DNA from: Paulinella micropora
Taxonomy: Eukaryota > Cercozoa > Imbricatea > Euglyphida
Assembly (NCBI GenBank): GCA_009731375.1
Contig: BJOX01000055.1
Coordinates: 176,336-225,594, forward strand
Direction of reading: 5' to 3'
Length of the DNA stretch: 49,259 bases
The notes under the pieces were generated by a model. It saw only the letters and a program-made list of their open reading frames with translations, made no database searches and was not told the origin of the DNA. Shown one piece after another: positions 24,691-49,259 of this stretch (position 1 is the stretch's first letter; every line of letters begins with the position of its first letter). Both the position numbers and the translations under genes were made by a program.

Positions 24691-25545
24691 GTCGATGATG
24701 ACGGAATGATGATGCCGGAATGATGACGGCGCGGAATGATGATGACGGAATGATGATAACGGAATGATGATGATGCGATGATGGAATGATGGAATGATGA
24801 GACTGAGGGAATGCTGATTGAATGATGATGGAATGATGATGGAATGATGATGGAATGATGTGATGGAATGACGATGGAATGACGGAATGATGAATGACGG
24901 AATGATGATGAAATGATGATGCAATAATGATGCGATCATGTAATGATGATGGAATGATGATGGAATGATGATGATACGATGATGATGCGATGATGATGCG
25001 ATGATGATGCGATGATGATGATGATGATGCGATGATGATGTGATGATGGAATGATGATGAAATGATGAGATGATGATGGAATGATGATGGAATGATGATG
25101 GAATGATGATGGAATCATGAGGCTGATGGAATGATGATGGAATGATGATGGAACGGTGATGGAATGATGGAATGATGATGGAATGATGATGCAAGGATGA
25201 TGCAAGGATGATGCAATTATGATGCAAAGATGATGGAATGATGATGGAATGATGATGGAATGATGATGGAATGATGATGCGATGATGATGCGATGATGAT
25301 GCGATGATGATGATGCATATGATGATGCATATGATGATGATGATGATGATGATCATGATGATTGGATGATGATTGAATGATGATTGGATGATGATGCGAT
25401 GATGATGCAAGGATGATGTAAGGATAATGATGATGATAATGATGATGATAATGATGATGATAATGATGATGATAATGATGATGGATGATGATGGATGATG
25501 ATGGATGGATGCATGCATGCGTCGTGCATGCATGCGTGCGTGCGC
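24690..25545. repeat. (GATGATGGAAT)-type ATG trinucleotide array
   Basis: GATGAT with GGAATGAT and GCGATGAT variants; stop-free in several frames, hence HHRIII-type ORFs. Confidence 0.95.
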
Positions 25546-25795
25546 ATGCGCGTATGTATGTCATGTATGTATGTCATGTATGTATGTATGTATGTATGTA
25601 TGTATGTATGTATGTACCATATGTGTGTATGTCTGTGGTGTGTGTGGTGTGTGTGCATATGCGTGCATGTGTGTGCATGTGTGTTCCGTGTGTGTTCCGT
25701 GTGTGTGCATGCGTGTTGCGTGTGTGTGCGTCGTGTGTTCGTGTGTGTGCATGCGTGTGCATCCGCGCATGGATGTGTGTGTTCATATCAGTGTG
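25546..25795. repeat. (ATGT)n/(GTGTGC)n array
   Basis: Microsatellite with CATGCGTG variants. Confidence 0.9.
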
Positions 25796-26519
25796 TTCAA
25801 GTATGCGACAGTCTGCCCCTATCAACATTTTTAAACTTCAGAGTCTTATTTACGAGCAGCAGTAATTGCAGCATAACGTATCTGACTCGGATTCTATCCG
25901 TAATCATCATATGCAGCCCAAATATATATACAATTGAAATCAAGTTTTCTCTGTATAGACTTGATGTCACATTGTCGTGAATTTTCATTCGCAAAGCTCG
26001 TACCAAGACTTTTTTTTCTTTTAGTCTCGGCTTGCCAACTGGAAATTAATAAATATTAATAAATCCTGATAGATCGACAGCGGAACTGGCCGAAAGCGGT
26101 GTGATCGGCACCGTGTTTTACCATTTCACTTAGTATTTTTCATATGCCGACGGCAGGTTAAGTCACGTGTCTGCAGCCGTCCCGAGCCCGGATCACGCGT
26201 CGGCCAGCCGCGCCCGCTTGCTTCCAACTTGGTTGTTTTAATTGGTTTTATTAATAATATGTATTAATAAAACTACTGGATCTTGCATGCAGCCAACCCG
26301 TCCCTGGTCCCAATATCTATGTGTATGTGCATGGATACCATGTGGTATCCATAATTATTAATATTCCGGATCAGAAAAAAATAATAGAACCATAAAAATT
26401 TTATTAATATTATTATTAAACTTTGTTTTCCTGTCACCCAAAGTAAGAAAAATTTATTTGCATAAGTGAAAAGGCGCATGCCTTACTGTCAGAGGCCCCC
26501 CGCCCCAAAGTTATTTTTA
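25796..26519. other. AT-rich unique DNA, no recognised gene
   Basis: Contains GGATACCATGTGGTATCC at 26333-26350 (8-bp arms), resembling the piggyBac end palindromes. Confidence 0.5.
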
Positions 26520-26594
26520 TTAATACCACTGATACCAGGTGGTCACAGTCTGCGTTTAAACTATTTGAAAGTGTCCAAAATCACCTAAACTGTT

Positions 26595-26933
26595 TTTTTT
26601 TTTTTTTTTTGCTGATTTTCCGTATTGCTTGTGCCAGGCGTGACATGTGCGACCTTCGCCGCTGCACAGTGGCATATCCTGGCCACAGGAGGCTCAATAA
26701 TAACTCGTTATGGACACCTTCCCATATGTTCTCAGAAAAAGCGTACAGGCAAACACGGCACCTACGCATCTTTGGCCTCTCCGTGTTCTGGTTGTATGCG
26801 CGACCGACCTCCTGTTTTTTTTCTAAATTTGTCCGCCATAAAGGTCAAAGGATATCTGCACAGTTCCATGCACGGGGTGAATGGGGGGGGGGGGGGGGGG
26901 GGGGGGGAGGGGGGGGGGGGGGGNNNNNNNNNN

Positions 26934-26969
<36 letters not shown>

Positions 26970-28930
26970 CTGGGAACCTGCAAGATTATGCTCGTTTGCG
27001 CTTTCAATGAGCTGGGATGCGAGGAGATGCTTGAAAAAGCCGAGCCTGTTGTCTCCTTTCAGCATATTGAGTGGCCAAAACGGTTTTGCTGAAAAAATTA
27101 AAATGCTTGTAAGCATTGGTGATAATGAAATCCAGCAAAATAAAGAAATCTATCTTTTTCCAGTCATTGACTGTAATGCAGAGGTTGCGGGAAGAGGACC
27201 CGTGGCGAGCGGAGTTGAATTGATCGACAGCGTTGAAAACGCTATAATACAAGGCCACGGCCTCGCACCTCGGGACAAGATGCAAAGTGCGGCTGTAACG
27301 AGCCTGGCATTCCGCGGCTTGCCGGGCAAAGTGGTGGAGCCTGTAGCAATAACTTGCTGCTGATTGTGGTCGTTTTGGTTCACCGCGAGCAGCCTGATAG
27401 CGTCCTTTTCGCATGTTGCTGACGCCAAATCCCCTTAGAACCCCCCCTGGCACCCCATAGCATCTTCACAGGAAAGCCCGCGTGTGCAGTCTTCACCATT
27501 CCGACAAAATCAAGGCCCCTTTTTTTCAACTCACATGCTGTTTCGCAACTGGCAAACCACGAATCACCAATTACAATGCGCCCAGAACCGAACCACAGCC
27601 TCATCATTCGCAAAGTGGTGGCAGTAGTGACCCCGAACTCATGTGCAAATTCCTTTTTTTTATCTCTCTCCTTACCTTCCACCATCTCCAGTGCGATACG
27701 GACCCCAGACTCGACACAACAGGCGGTATGATATTGCCTTCCCACGGGGATCGGCTTGCGGGGAACCACTATTTGCCCAGGCATTCCGTCCCTAGTGAAC
27801 TGCCCCATACTTTCGTCGATAGTAATCACCCCCCCCCCCCCCCCCCCCCCCCCCCNNNNNNNNNNCTCCGCCCACCCCCGAATAGGCAAAAAAGGGTCCT
27901 CTTCTGTTGCTGGTGGACCTGTACGTAAACATTTCAAGATCCCCTCGAACCGATTGCAGGCCATTATGTCGTCATAACCATCCCCCGGCAAGCAGTCTGT
28001 ACCCATACCCTTTTTGGGTGCCCAGTGTGACCTTCTCCTACCTCTGTCGGCCAATGAGATTTGCATTAACAACCCCACAAAGACAAAAAATTCTTCCATG
28101 GTAAGTAGTTTTGAGACCCTCTTATCTTTCTCTTTCGCTAGCTCTATGTTAGTAAGCTGTATAAGGGTTGTCACCGCAGACATTGACAAAAGTGAAAAAA
28201 GTTTCTACACACAAGAAAGAAGAAAATTAAAAAAAAAAAGGGCAAAACAAACAAAAACCTTGAAAAAAAGTTGGCACCATGATTACAACAAACCAACAGA
28301 CCAAACACAGAGTTGAAATTTTGTTTCTTTCCTTTCGTTTTCTGAAACAACACAACACAATTAAAAAAAAAAGACAGACATGTAGAGAAAGTGTTGGGGA
28401 ATGAGGGGCTAACTGGAATAGGAAAATATATAGAGAAGACAGAGAGCCAGTGTCATTTTTTTCGTCGATCTGCTCCCCAATCCACCGCCTGTGGACCCAG
28501 CTTCCGGTCGAACCCCTTTCCCAGGAAATTTTCTCTTTCAGTCTCTATTTCCTCGGCCGTATGAGGGCTTGGATTGTAACAGGGCATGAATTCTTCATCA
28601 CCTCCCTCCTCCTCCTCCTCCTCATCTTCTTCTACCGCAGCCTGCTCTTTCTGTTCTTGTTTTTGTTCCTCCTCCTGCTCCTCCTCTTCTTCTTTTTCAT
28701 CATCCGAGACCTCCATCACCACCTCTTCGCCCTCCCCATTCTTGAAAGCCAAACTCGACCCCTCATGGGCTGGCTCTGGCTTCAAATGTTTGGTTAACTC
28801 GTAATAATCCTTACCATCAAACCGAGCAGTAATAAGAGCTTTTTTTTTTTGTTTCGTCCTTTTTCTTTCAACACACCCAAAGCCCGAATGTCCTTATATG
28901 TCGATTCCCCGAATTTCTTTTTTGCTCAAG
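26595..28930 (-). pseudogene. piggyBac-like transposase 1, frameshifted
   Basis: Minus-strand pieces in order: N-terminal FGESTYKDIRALGVLKE, ALITARFDGKDYYEL and an acidic E-rich stretch (28930-28453). Then, after a possible intron, LTNIELAKEKDKR...RFEGILKCLR...DPFLPIRG (28160-27866), gap/poly-C, TIDESM, GDSWFASCETA (28189-27380 frame), then frameshifts to LLAVNQNDHNQQQVIAT and FNAVDQFNSARH. The Cys-rich end is CGQDMPLCSGEGRTCHAWH. The three catalytic Asp of the DDD triad (TIDES, GDSWF, AVDQF) are present. At least three frameshifts, two at homopolymers (CCCCCCC near 27447, poly-G 26884-26968), break it. Confidence 0.85.
28190..28452 (-). other. Putative intron of piggyBac transposase 1
   Basis: AT-rich, stop-rich spacer between the acidic N-terminal block and the core. 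The equivalent place in element 2 (about 31930-32230) has the same arrangement. Splice sites not pinned. Confidence 0.4.
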
Positions 28931-29212
28931 GCCCCCCGAACCGAGAAATAGGGAGTGAGATGGTCGTTCCCACTTCCATCTTTGGAGAAAAAAATTGTTA
29001 TGTGGCGCCTTCACGTGGAAAAAGTGCGTTGGGAGGGGTCGCCCTTCTATAAAAAAAAAACTTCAACTCAAAGTTTTGTTGAGAAATGTTACGGCTCGCT
29101 TCCTGGTGACTTGCTTGTAGTTTGTTTTATGACAACGCCTCCGGTTCGATCGCTAGAGGTTTTTGAAAACCGGTCACTGGAAAACTGATACCATATGGTA
29201 ACACCGGATACC

Positions 29213-30101
29213 ACATACTATCGCCATGAGCATAGACACCAACCCGTCTTCATACCGTTCCATACCGCTCCCAGACCGCTCTGGTAGCGCTGCCAACTGA
29301 CGTTCTATTCGCGATCTCATGACCATGGCTCAGCAGTCAACCCCATTGGGATTTCGACCATTGCCTGAATGTCCCACCGACTTGTGCGGCTTTTCTCGAC
29401 AGAAAAACTCACAGTTTATATGACATTTTGGACACACACAGAAAATTCTACAAAAGCAAGTATTACAAACCTTCCAAAATTTGACACAACCATTGCATTA
29501 TGTATGTGAATCATTCGGTATTCTTGCTTCCTTGCAACTCATCTTGTGGATTTCTCAACATCAACTCTCCCATCCACAGTCAAGACATGTCAGACAAAAA
29601 ATTGTAGTTGAATAACCATAATGTTAGGTGTTGGGGCCGACACATTTTTCAGGGGCCGAAAAACTAGAAAAAGACCCGACACATGCATTTCTCCGTAAAA
29701 CCAGATAAATATTATTCAAAATTTATGACACTATATGGAGTGTTGATAACTCCACCGAGTGTTACGTCAGTGTGTCGTGATCACTCAGACAAAAACTCTG
29801 CAGGCCTGACAGCCTCCCTGTGGAGACGAAAACTGCAAGCGAAAATTCACAGTGAATACGATTTTTTTGAGCAACGGCAGTCGTTGAAAATAACTGGTTT
29901 TGCGGTCGAAATTTTTTGTCGCTCCCTGCATTGTTGAAAACTCCCTGGAGTTTTGATACGGCCAAAGGGTTAATCCAAGTCTGATTCAGAAACTTCGCTG
30001 GCTGCTAATCTGAAATCTGACTCTTGGCGGGCCGTCACCGTGGCAAATTCAACTCTAGATCATCGGATGGCTGAGTTTGACACTTGCAGTGAATCAATTT
30101 G
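29213..30101. other. Spacer between the two piggyBac elements
   Basis: No recognised gene or repeat; short ORFs only. Confidence 0.5.
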
Positions 30102-30364
30102 TATATATTGTCTAAGTCCCTGGTGCTAGTTACCAATTGGTAATGATATTAAAACGGAAAAATAATCTAATTGTATTTTTTTATTTTATGTTATTTTATT
30201 TTTTATTAAAAATATGTTATAATATTATCAACTTGGACTCAAAACTCATAAAAATTTAAGTAAAAAGTTGCGAACGGCCTTCGTTCCTCCCGCCACCCTT
30301 CCACACCCTACATATCAAAACAAGCTGTACTAACTGGTAATCAAGAAAAAGCTCACCTTACACG

Positions 30365-32675
30365 AAGCACCCCTTTTTTTTCCTGGGGTCTCCATGCTTA
30401 ATATGCCAGGCGTGACACCCACTGCCTTTGGTGCCACACAACGCCATACTGGGGCCACACAACGCCATACTGGGGCCACACGTTAGAAAGTAAAATGAGG
30501 TGAGAATTGTAGTTTGGCTGCCTTTGACGTGCTCATAACGCCATCTTTTGGGCCTCTGTGTAGATTGATGAAAATGGCTTCCTGACTCAGCCTTACGCTT
30601 CAATGCATCCGCCATATCGGCTAAAGGATATTGGCCCCTCCATGTGTGGAAGGTTGGGATCTGGACCTCGGAGATTCTCTGAAGCTGGGCTTAGCATACT
30701 CCAATCCACATCTGCAGCTATTTTGCTTTTGAGCAGCCCTTCAGCAACCAGACTTTTGAAAAACCCTGGCCTGGTTGTGCCTTTTGCTCTGAAATAGGTC
30801 GCATTAGGTATACGATTCAAGTGCAGGAAGTGCAGATATGCATTCGTCATGACAAAGTCTATCAAAATCAGAAAATCTGCAATAACCCATGAACGAACTC
30901 TTACATTTAGATTCATGCATCCTGACACATGGCGCAAGGAGTTGAAGCGGTCAACGGCGTTGAAGCACTCGTAATACTTTGCAACAGCGTCGCACCACGC
31001 AACGTAAACATTTCGCTCGCTAAATCGCGCCTCCCTGAGCTTGCCGGCCATCGTAGTACCACAGGTAGCAATTATTTGCTGCATGTTGTGATAGTTTTGG
31101 TTCACTGCAAGAAGAGAAATCCCATCCTTCACACATACTGCAGAAGCTAAATCTCCTTTGTTGTTGCCTCTTGCCAACCATAAACCGCGTTTTGGAAAAT
31201 TTGCAGTTGCACTCTTTATCATGCTGACAAAATCAAGGCCTGACGCCTTCAGCGTCACGGCTGTCTTCACAGTGGCAAACCACGAATCTCCAACAACCAG
31301 ACGACCTGTTTCATGCCACCGCTGTACCGAACGCATAGTGGTTGCTGTTCTTACACCCCACAGGTCCACCCCTTCCTTGGCTCTGTACCGTCCTTGCCCT
31401 CGACGCATTCCAAACTCACACAGATTTCCGTTTGTATGTCACACGCAGTATGATATTCCCTCCCCAACGGAATCGGCTTGCGAGTCACATCATATAGTAC
31501 ACCTGGGCCTGGCATCCCTGTACCTGTCCATTGTCTCATGCTCTCATCTACGGTAACGCAAGCCACAGGAATGAACACCCAATTGAAACGCTTGCTTGTC
31601 TCTTCCATAAAAAACGAATTGGCAGGAAAGGATCGTTGTCAGTAGCAAGAGGCTCAAAAGTAAGACGAGAAAAAATCTTATCGAAGTGATTCAATGACAT
31701 ATGCTGTCCAAACCCATCACCTCGCAGCACATCTGTGGCTGTCTCATCTCTGGGGCTCCAATGTGCCTTCCGTCTACTCCTATCTGCTATCGAAATGAGC
31801 ACAAGCAGCGCGAGAAATACAGCAAACTTCTTCGTGATCCATATGCTTTTTAATCCACTGCTCCTTGTACTTTGCCAGCTCGATATTAGTGAACTCTATT
31901 GTATTGCTATACTGACAGCTTTGGGAGGCATGAAGTGCATTAAATGTATACAGGAACAGATAGTGGGGAAAAAAAAACAAGAATGAGCACAAGGTGAAAA
32001 GAAAAACAAACAGCAAGAACTCATAGTGGACATGAATCAAAAACAATACTCAAAGTGTCTGCAATCACAACTAAAGTTCTCTGAACGCAAACAGACATCA
32101 AGATTTATAATGATGGAGACACATACAGCAACATATATATTTTGCTACACTAGCTGCATTTCACATAAAAATAAGCACCGACAGAGAAAGAGAAGTTTGT
32201 AGTCGAGTGCAGAAGTAAACTCAAATCTAATTTTTGATACTTAAACTGCCACGCAAAGCCACTCTTGAACAGCTTATCTAACTTCTGCTCCACTTGCTCT
32301 TCAGTGTAAGGGCATATGTTATACGAATGATAACTTTCTTCCTCTCCTCCTTCCTCATCAGCTGTTTCTGCCTCATCATCCTTCTGCTCCTCCTGTGCAG
32401 TGGGTTGCTTTTCCTTACTGGATTCTTTGTCGTCAGTAAACTACACTACTATCTCCTTCAAATCAGCATCAATACAACGAAAAGCACACACTGTCTGTGC
32501 TGCCTCACTTCGTAGAAACTTGGATAAAATTTTACAAAATGCAATAATCTTTCTTGTCGAAACGCAAGGTCACAAGAGCTTTCTGAGCTTTTGTTTCGGC
32601 TTGTTTTAGCTGCCACACAAGCATAATGTCCTGATGAACAGATTCTCTAAATTTTCGCCTTGCCTAAGCCTTTCC
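30365..32675 (-). pseudogene. piggyBac-like transposase 2, frameshifted
   Basis: Order: RRKFRESVHQDIMLV and KALVTLRFDKKDY, acidic block with EEESYHSYN, FTNIELAKYKEQWIKKH, ISIADRSRRKAHWSP...DPFLPIRF, VTVDESMRQWTG, RKPIPLGREYHTA, GDSWFATVKTAVTLKASG, LLAVNQNYHNMQQIIAT, FNAVDRFNSLRH, then YPLADMADALKRK and CGTKGSGCHAWH. DDD triad residues are present. At least four frameshifts (near 31820, 31600, 31385, 30645) break the frame. A 21-bp unit near 30440-30480 is tandemly duplicated (GPSMALC twice). It is clearly homologous to transposase 1 but diverged, so not a recent copy. Confidence 0.88.
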
Positions 32676-32746
32676 TACCTTCTCAACAGGCAAGGAAACG
32701 CACACACCCACCTCTATGCTTTTCAAAAAAATAACTCAAAAAGACA

Positions 32747-32751
32747 AAATA

Positions 32752-32794
<43 letters not shown>

Positions 32795-32804
32795 NNNNNN
32801 NNNN
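32747..32804. other. Poly-A run and 10-N gap inside piggyBac element 2
   Basis: Homopolymer at a placeholder gap. The same pattern occurs at 2391-2451 (C), 26884-26968 (G), 27829-27865 (C) and 34178-34234 (T). Confidence 0.95.
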
Positions 32805-32980
32805 TTTTGGGTACAAATTTTACGAATAGATTTCTGAATTGATTCCAGAGATGATACAGTCGTTGATGTGGTTTTATTATGCTCATTTTCTGACTTAGTA
32901 TTCCTGAAAAAAAGATCACGGGAAAAAGTTACAAATTTGTAACAAAAATTACTAATTGGTAATCCCAGTGACTTAGACAA

Positions 32981-33306
32981 TATATGCTTCCACCGACCAT
33001 CTGATCTTTGTGACTAGGCGGGATTTGTTTGCCTCTTGCGTCGTCGACTGTTTTTGACGCTTGATCTTAGCTTTTTTCCTGGCCGGGCCTGGGACTACCG
33101 CAGTCAGGTCCGGTTCAGCACTGTCAAGACGCTCTTTTCAGCACCGTCCTCTCGTGTGCGAAGGCAAACATGTAGTGCATTGAGTGCATTGTAGAATAAT
33201 TTTGATAAATAACCTGAAACAAAGAAACTCTGCTTTCGACAATGAATTCTTTTACAGTATTCCTCACCAATACACCATAGGTAAAAAAAAAAAAAAAAGC
33301 TTCCCT
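32981..33306. other. Spacer between piggyBac element 2 and VPS54 3' end
   Basis: No gene recognised; A-run at 33282-33297 downstream of the VPS54 polyadenylation signal. Confidence 0.6.
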
Positions 33307-33312
33307 TTTATT
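33307..33312 (-). terminator. Polyadenylation signal AATAAA of VPS54
   Basis: AATAAA on the minus strand 25 nt beyond the TGA stop, followed within 30 nt by a run of T on the sense strand. Canonical metazoan-type hexamer. Confidence 0.7.
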
Positions 33313-33337
33313 CAACCCCAAACAGAGCAAAACACGC

Positions 33338-48188
<14,851 letters not shown>

Positions 48189-48357
48189 CTTGACACACAC
48201 AAGCACACTAGCCATTCTTTTCCTTGACACACTAGCCATTCTTTTCCTTGACACACACAAGCATACTAGCCATTCTTTTCCTTGACACACTAGCCATTCT
48301 TTTCCTGAACTTTTTCACCATTCCCACATGGTAGCGACGAGTATAGCCAGATATGCA

Positions 48358-48395
<38 letters not shown>

Positions 48396-48445
48396 GTTCT
48401 TCTGATGCGCGTTCACTAGCCATTGTTTGTCTTGACACAGATAAC
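48189..48445 (-). repeat. Tandem reiteration of a VPS54 acceptor and exon start
   Basis: Five copies of a unit containing 'gtcaagGAAAAGAATGGC' (about 26-40 bp spacing) precede the VPS54 exon at 48188. A more diverged, longer copy at 48395-48440 reads KQWLVNAHQKNIR and then a GA array. Each copy holds the 3' splice site and the first codons of the exon. Confidence 0.8.
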
Positions 48446-48470
48446 AATCACACTTTATTATTGTTATCTA

Positions 48471-48474
<4 letters not shown>

Positions 48475-48537
<63 letters not shown>

Positions 48538-48551
48538 TATTGTTATTGTTA

Positions 48552-48610
<59 letters not shown>
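48475..48610. repeat. (ATT)n array
   Basis: ATT/GTT trinucleotide repeat ending in ATTATGAATAAC, which recurs at 48889-48900. Confidence 0.9.
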
Positions 48611-48612
<2 letters not shown>

Positions 48613-48619
48613 GAATAAC

Positions 48620-48887
48620 TTGGACACCGTGATAGCCCAGTGGTCAAGTTCTACCATCTGAGCCCTGTCGCCAGTTCGATTCCCGTCGGTGCCACCAGTA
48701 TTTTCAGTGAACATACCGATCCGTCTGGACCAGTATTTTCATTGAACATACCGGCCCGTCTGGAAGTGTTGGAACTGCCCTTGCGGGGGTGTCATTAGAG
48801 CTTATCGTCAATTCTTCGTACTCCCCTCACGGGTGAGACGATGGAGGCGCATGTGCAGAAATGCATCAGCCATTGACAGAGAAGCAC
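48620..48887 (+). mobile_element. Candidate tRNA-derived SINE
   Basis: A-box TAGCCCAGTGG (48633-48643) and B-box AGTTCGATTCC (48673-48683) lie 40 nt apart. GACACCG and CGGTGCC can pair as an acceptor stem followed by ACCA (48694-48697). A 13-bp direct repeat TATTATGAATAAC flanks the segment (48607-48619, 48888-48900). ATT arrays lie on both sides. Confidence 0.55.
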
Positions 48888-48899
48888 TATTATGAATAA

Positions 48900-48900
<1 letters not shown>

Positions 48901-48957
<57 letters not shown>

Positions 48958-48999
48958 GTTATTATTATTATTACATTATTATTATCATTATTATTATTA
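48901..48999. repeat. (ATT)n array
   Basis: ATT repeat with GTT and ATC interruptions, possibly the SINE tail. Confidence 0.9.
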
Positions 49000-49118
49000 A
49001 TATTCTGGAGGGGTGCACAAGATGGCACTCCATGGGAAGAGGAGGTGGTTGGGCCTCTCCCCACGAAGGTGACCGCTTGGGGAGCGCGGTCACCGGGATA
49101 TGCGCAACTCTCAACTGG

Positions 49119-49259
49119 GCATTTACTCGGTAGGGGTTCGGCCAGGCAGGTTGTGGGGTTGTCTGTTGGATTGTTGGTTGGCTCGTTTTTCTTGGCTGTT
49201 GGTTTGGGTCTGGTTTCCTGGTTAGCCCATTTTCGCCGAATTTCCTGCCGAGTAAATGC
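49119..49259. mobile_element. Inverted-repeat-bounded segment at the window edge
   Basis: GCATTTACTCGGTAGG at 49119-49134 and CCTGCCGAGTAAATGC at 49244-49259 are inverted copies with one mismatch. Possibly a small MITE, but the right end coincides with the window edge. Confidence 0.45.

Larger units (their letters stand above)
26520..29212 (-). mobile_element. piggyBac-like element 1
   Basis: Left end has TTAA (26520-26523) followed by TACCACTGATACCAGGTGG. The right end near 29190-29212 has a related palindromic motif TACCATATGGTA. The right boundary is approximate and no matching TTAA was seen there. Confidence 0.5.
30108..32980 (-). mobile_element. piggyBac-like element 2 with terminal inverted repeats
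   Basis: TTGTCTAAGTC at 30108-30118 and GACTTAGACAA at 32970-32980. Subterminal palindromes TTACCAATTGGTAA (30130-30143) and TTACTAATTGGTAA (32949-32962). TATA flanks both ends, in place of the usual TTAA. Length 2.87 kb. Confidence 0.8.

Noticed and set aside
24643-25533. His/Ile-rich 296-codon ORF
   Set aside because: ATG-trinucleotide array on the opposite strand; no conserved pattern.
26881-27092. Poly-Gly ORFs around 26.9 kb
   Set aside because: Poly-G homopolymer at a gap, antisense to the piggyBac transposase C-terminus.
48623-48697. Functional tRNA gene
   Set aside because: D-, anticodon and T-stems have mismatches and the A-to-B box spacing is short; a SINE head is more likely.

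Overview
The window is eukaryotic nuclear DNA. It has GT-AG introns, non-LTR retrotransposon and piggyBac debris, an interstitial TTAGGG-type tract and no operon-like organisation. More than half of it is microsatellite: GATA/TATC, ATGT, GA, TA, GAA, ATT, and pentanucleotides TATTG and TAATG. Ten-N placeholder gaps and three longer N runs show it is scaffolded short-read assembly. The species cannot be named from the sequence; a protist or alga, or a repeat-rich invertebrate, would fit. Nearly all long ORFs here are translated microsatellite (YLSI, MYVC, IHTY, YCIVL repeats) and are not genes.

Reading the short unique islands between the arrays reveals two real split genes, both on the minus strand. 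Gene 1 (about 11603 down to 374) encodes a failed-axon-connections/metaxin-like GST-fold protein. Eleven of its exons are recognisable, each 34-88 nt, and one exon appears to be missing, possibly in an assembly gap. Gene 2 (48188 down to 33338, continuing past the right edge) encodes the C-terminal 381 residues of VPS54, the GARP tethering-complex subunit. Its twelve exons have reading phases that chain without error to a TGA stop, followed by AATAAA. The introns of both genes are made almost wholly of microsatellite, with retroelement fragments inserted.

The most unusual feature is shared by both genes. Exon edges are reiterated inside the adjacent introns. Copies carrying the exon 3' end plus the splice donor lie downstream of the exon. 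Copies carrying the acceptor plus the exon 5' end lie upstream. Each copy is separated from the exon by microsatellite. Thirteen of 23 exons show this, with one to five copies each; some copied donors are mutated and two copies are inverted. In addition, one repeat family ends exactly at the 3' splice site in one intron of each gene, as introner-like elements do.

Between the genes (about 12-33 kb) lies a transposon zone. It holds a non-LTR retroelement fragment and 3'-end copies (13.65-14.46 kb, also 7.37-8.38 kb), an AT-rich block with a MITE (15.1-20.1 kb), a CR1/Jockey-like reverse transcriptase fragment (21.7-22.5 kb), and two divergent frameshifted piggyBac elements (26.5-29.2 and 30.1-33.0 kb). 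Several retroelement 3' ends run straight into TATC, GAA or ATT arrays, which suggests retrotransposition is seeding the microsatellites. A duplicated block at 34.2-36.2 kb is best read as an assembly artefact.
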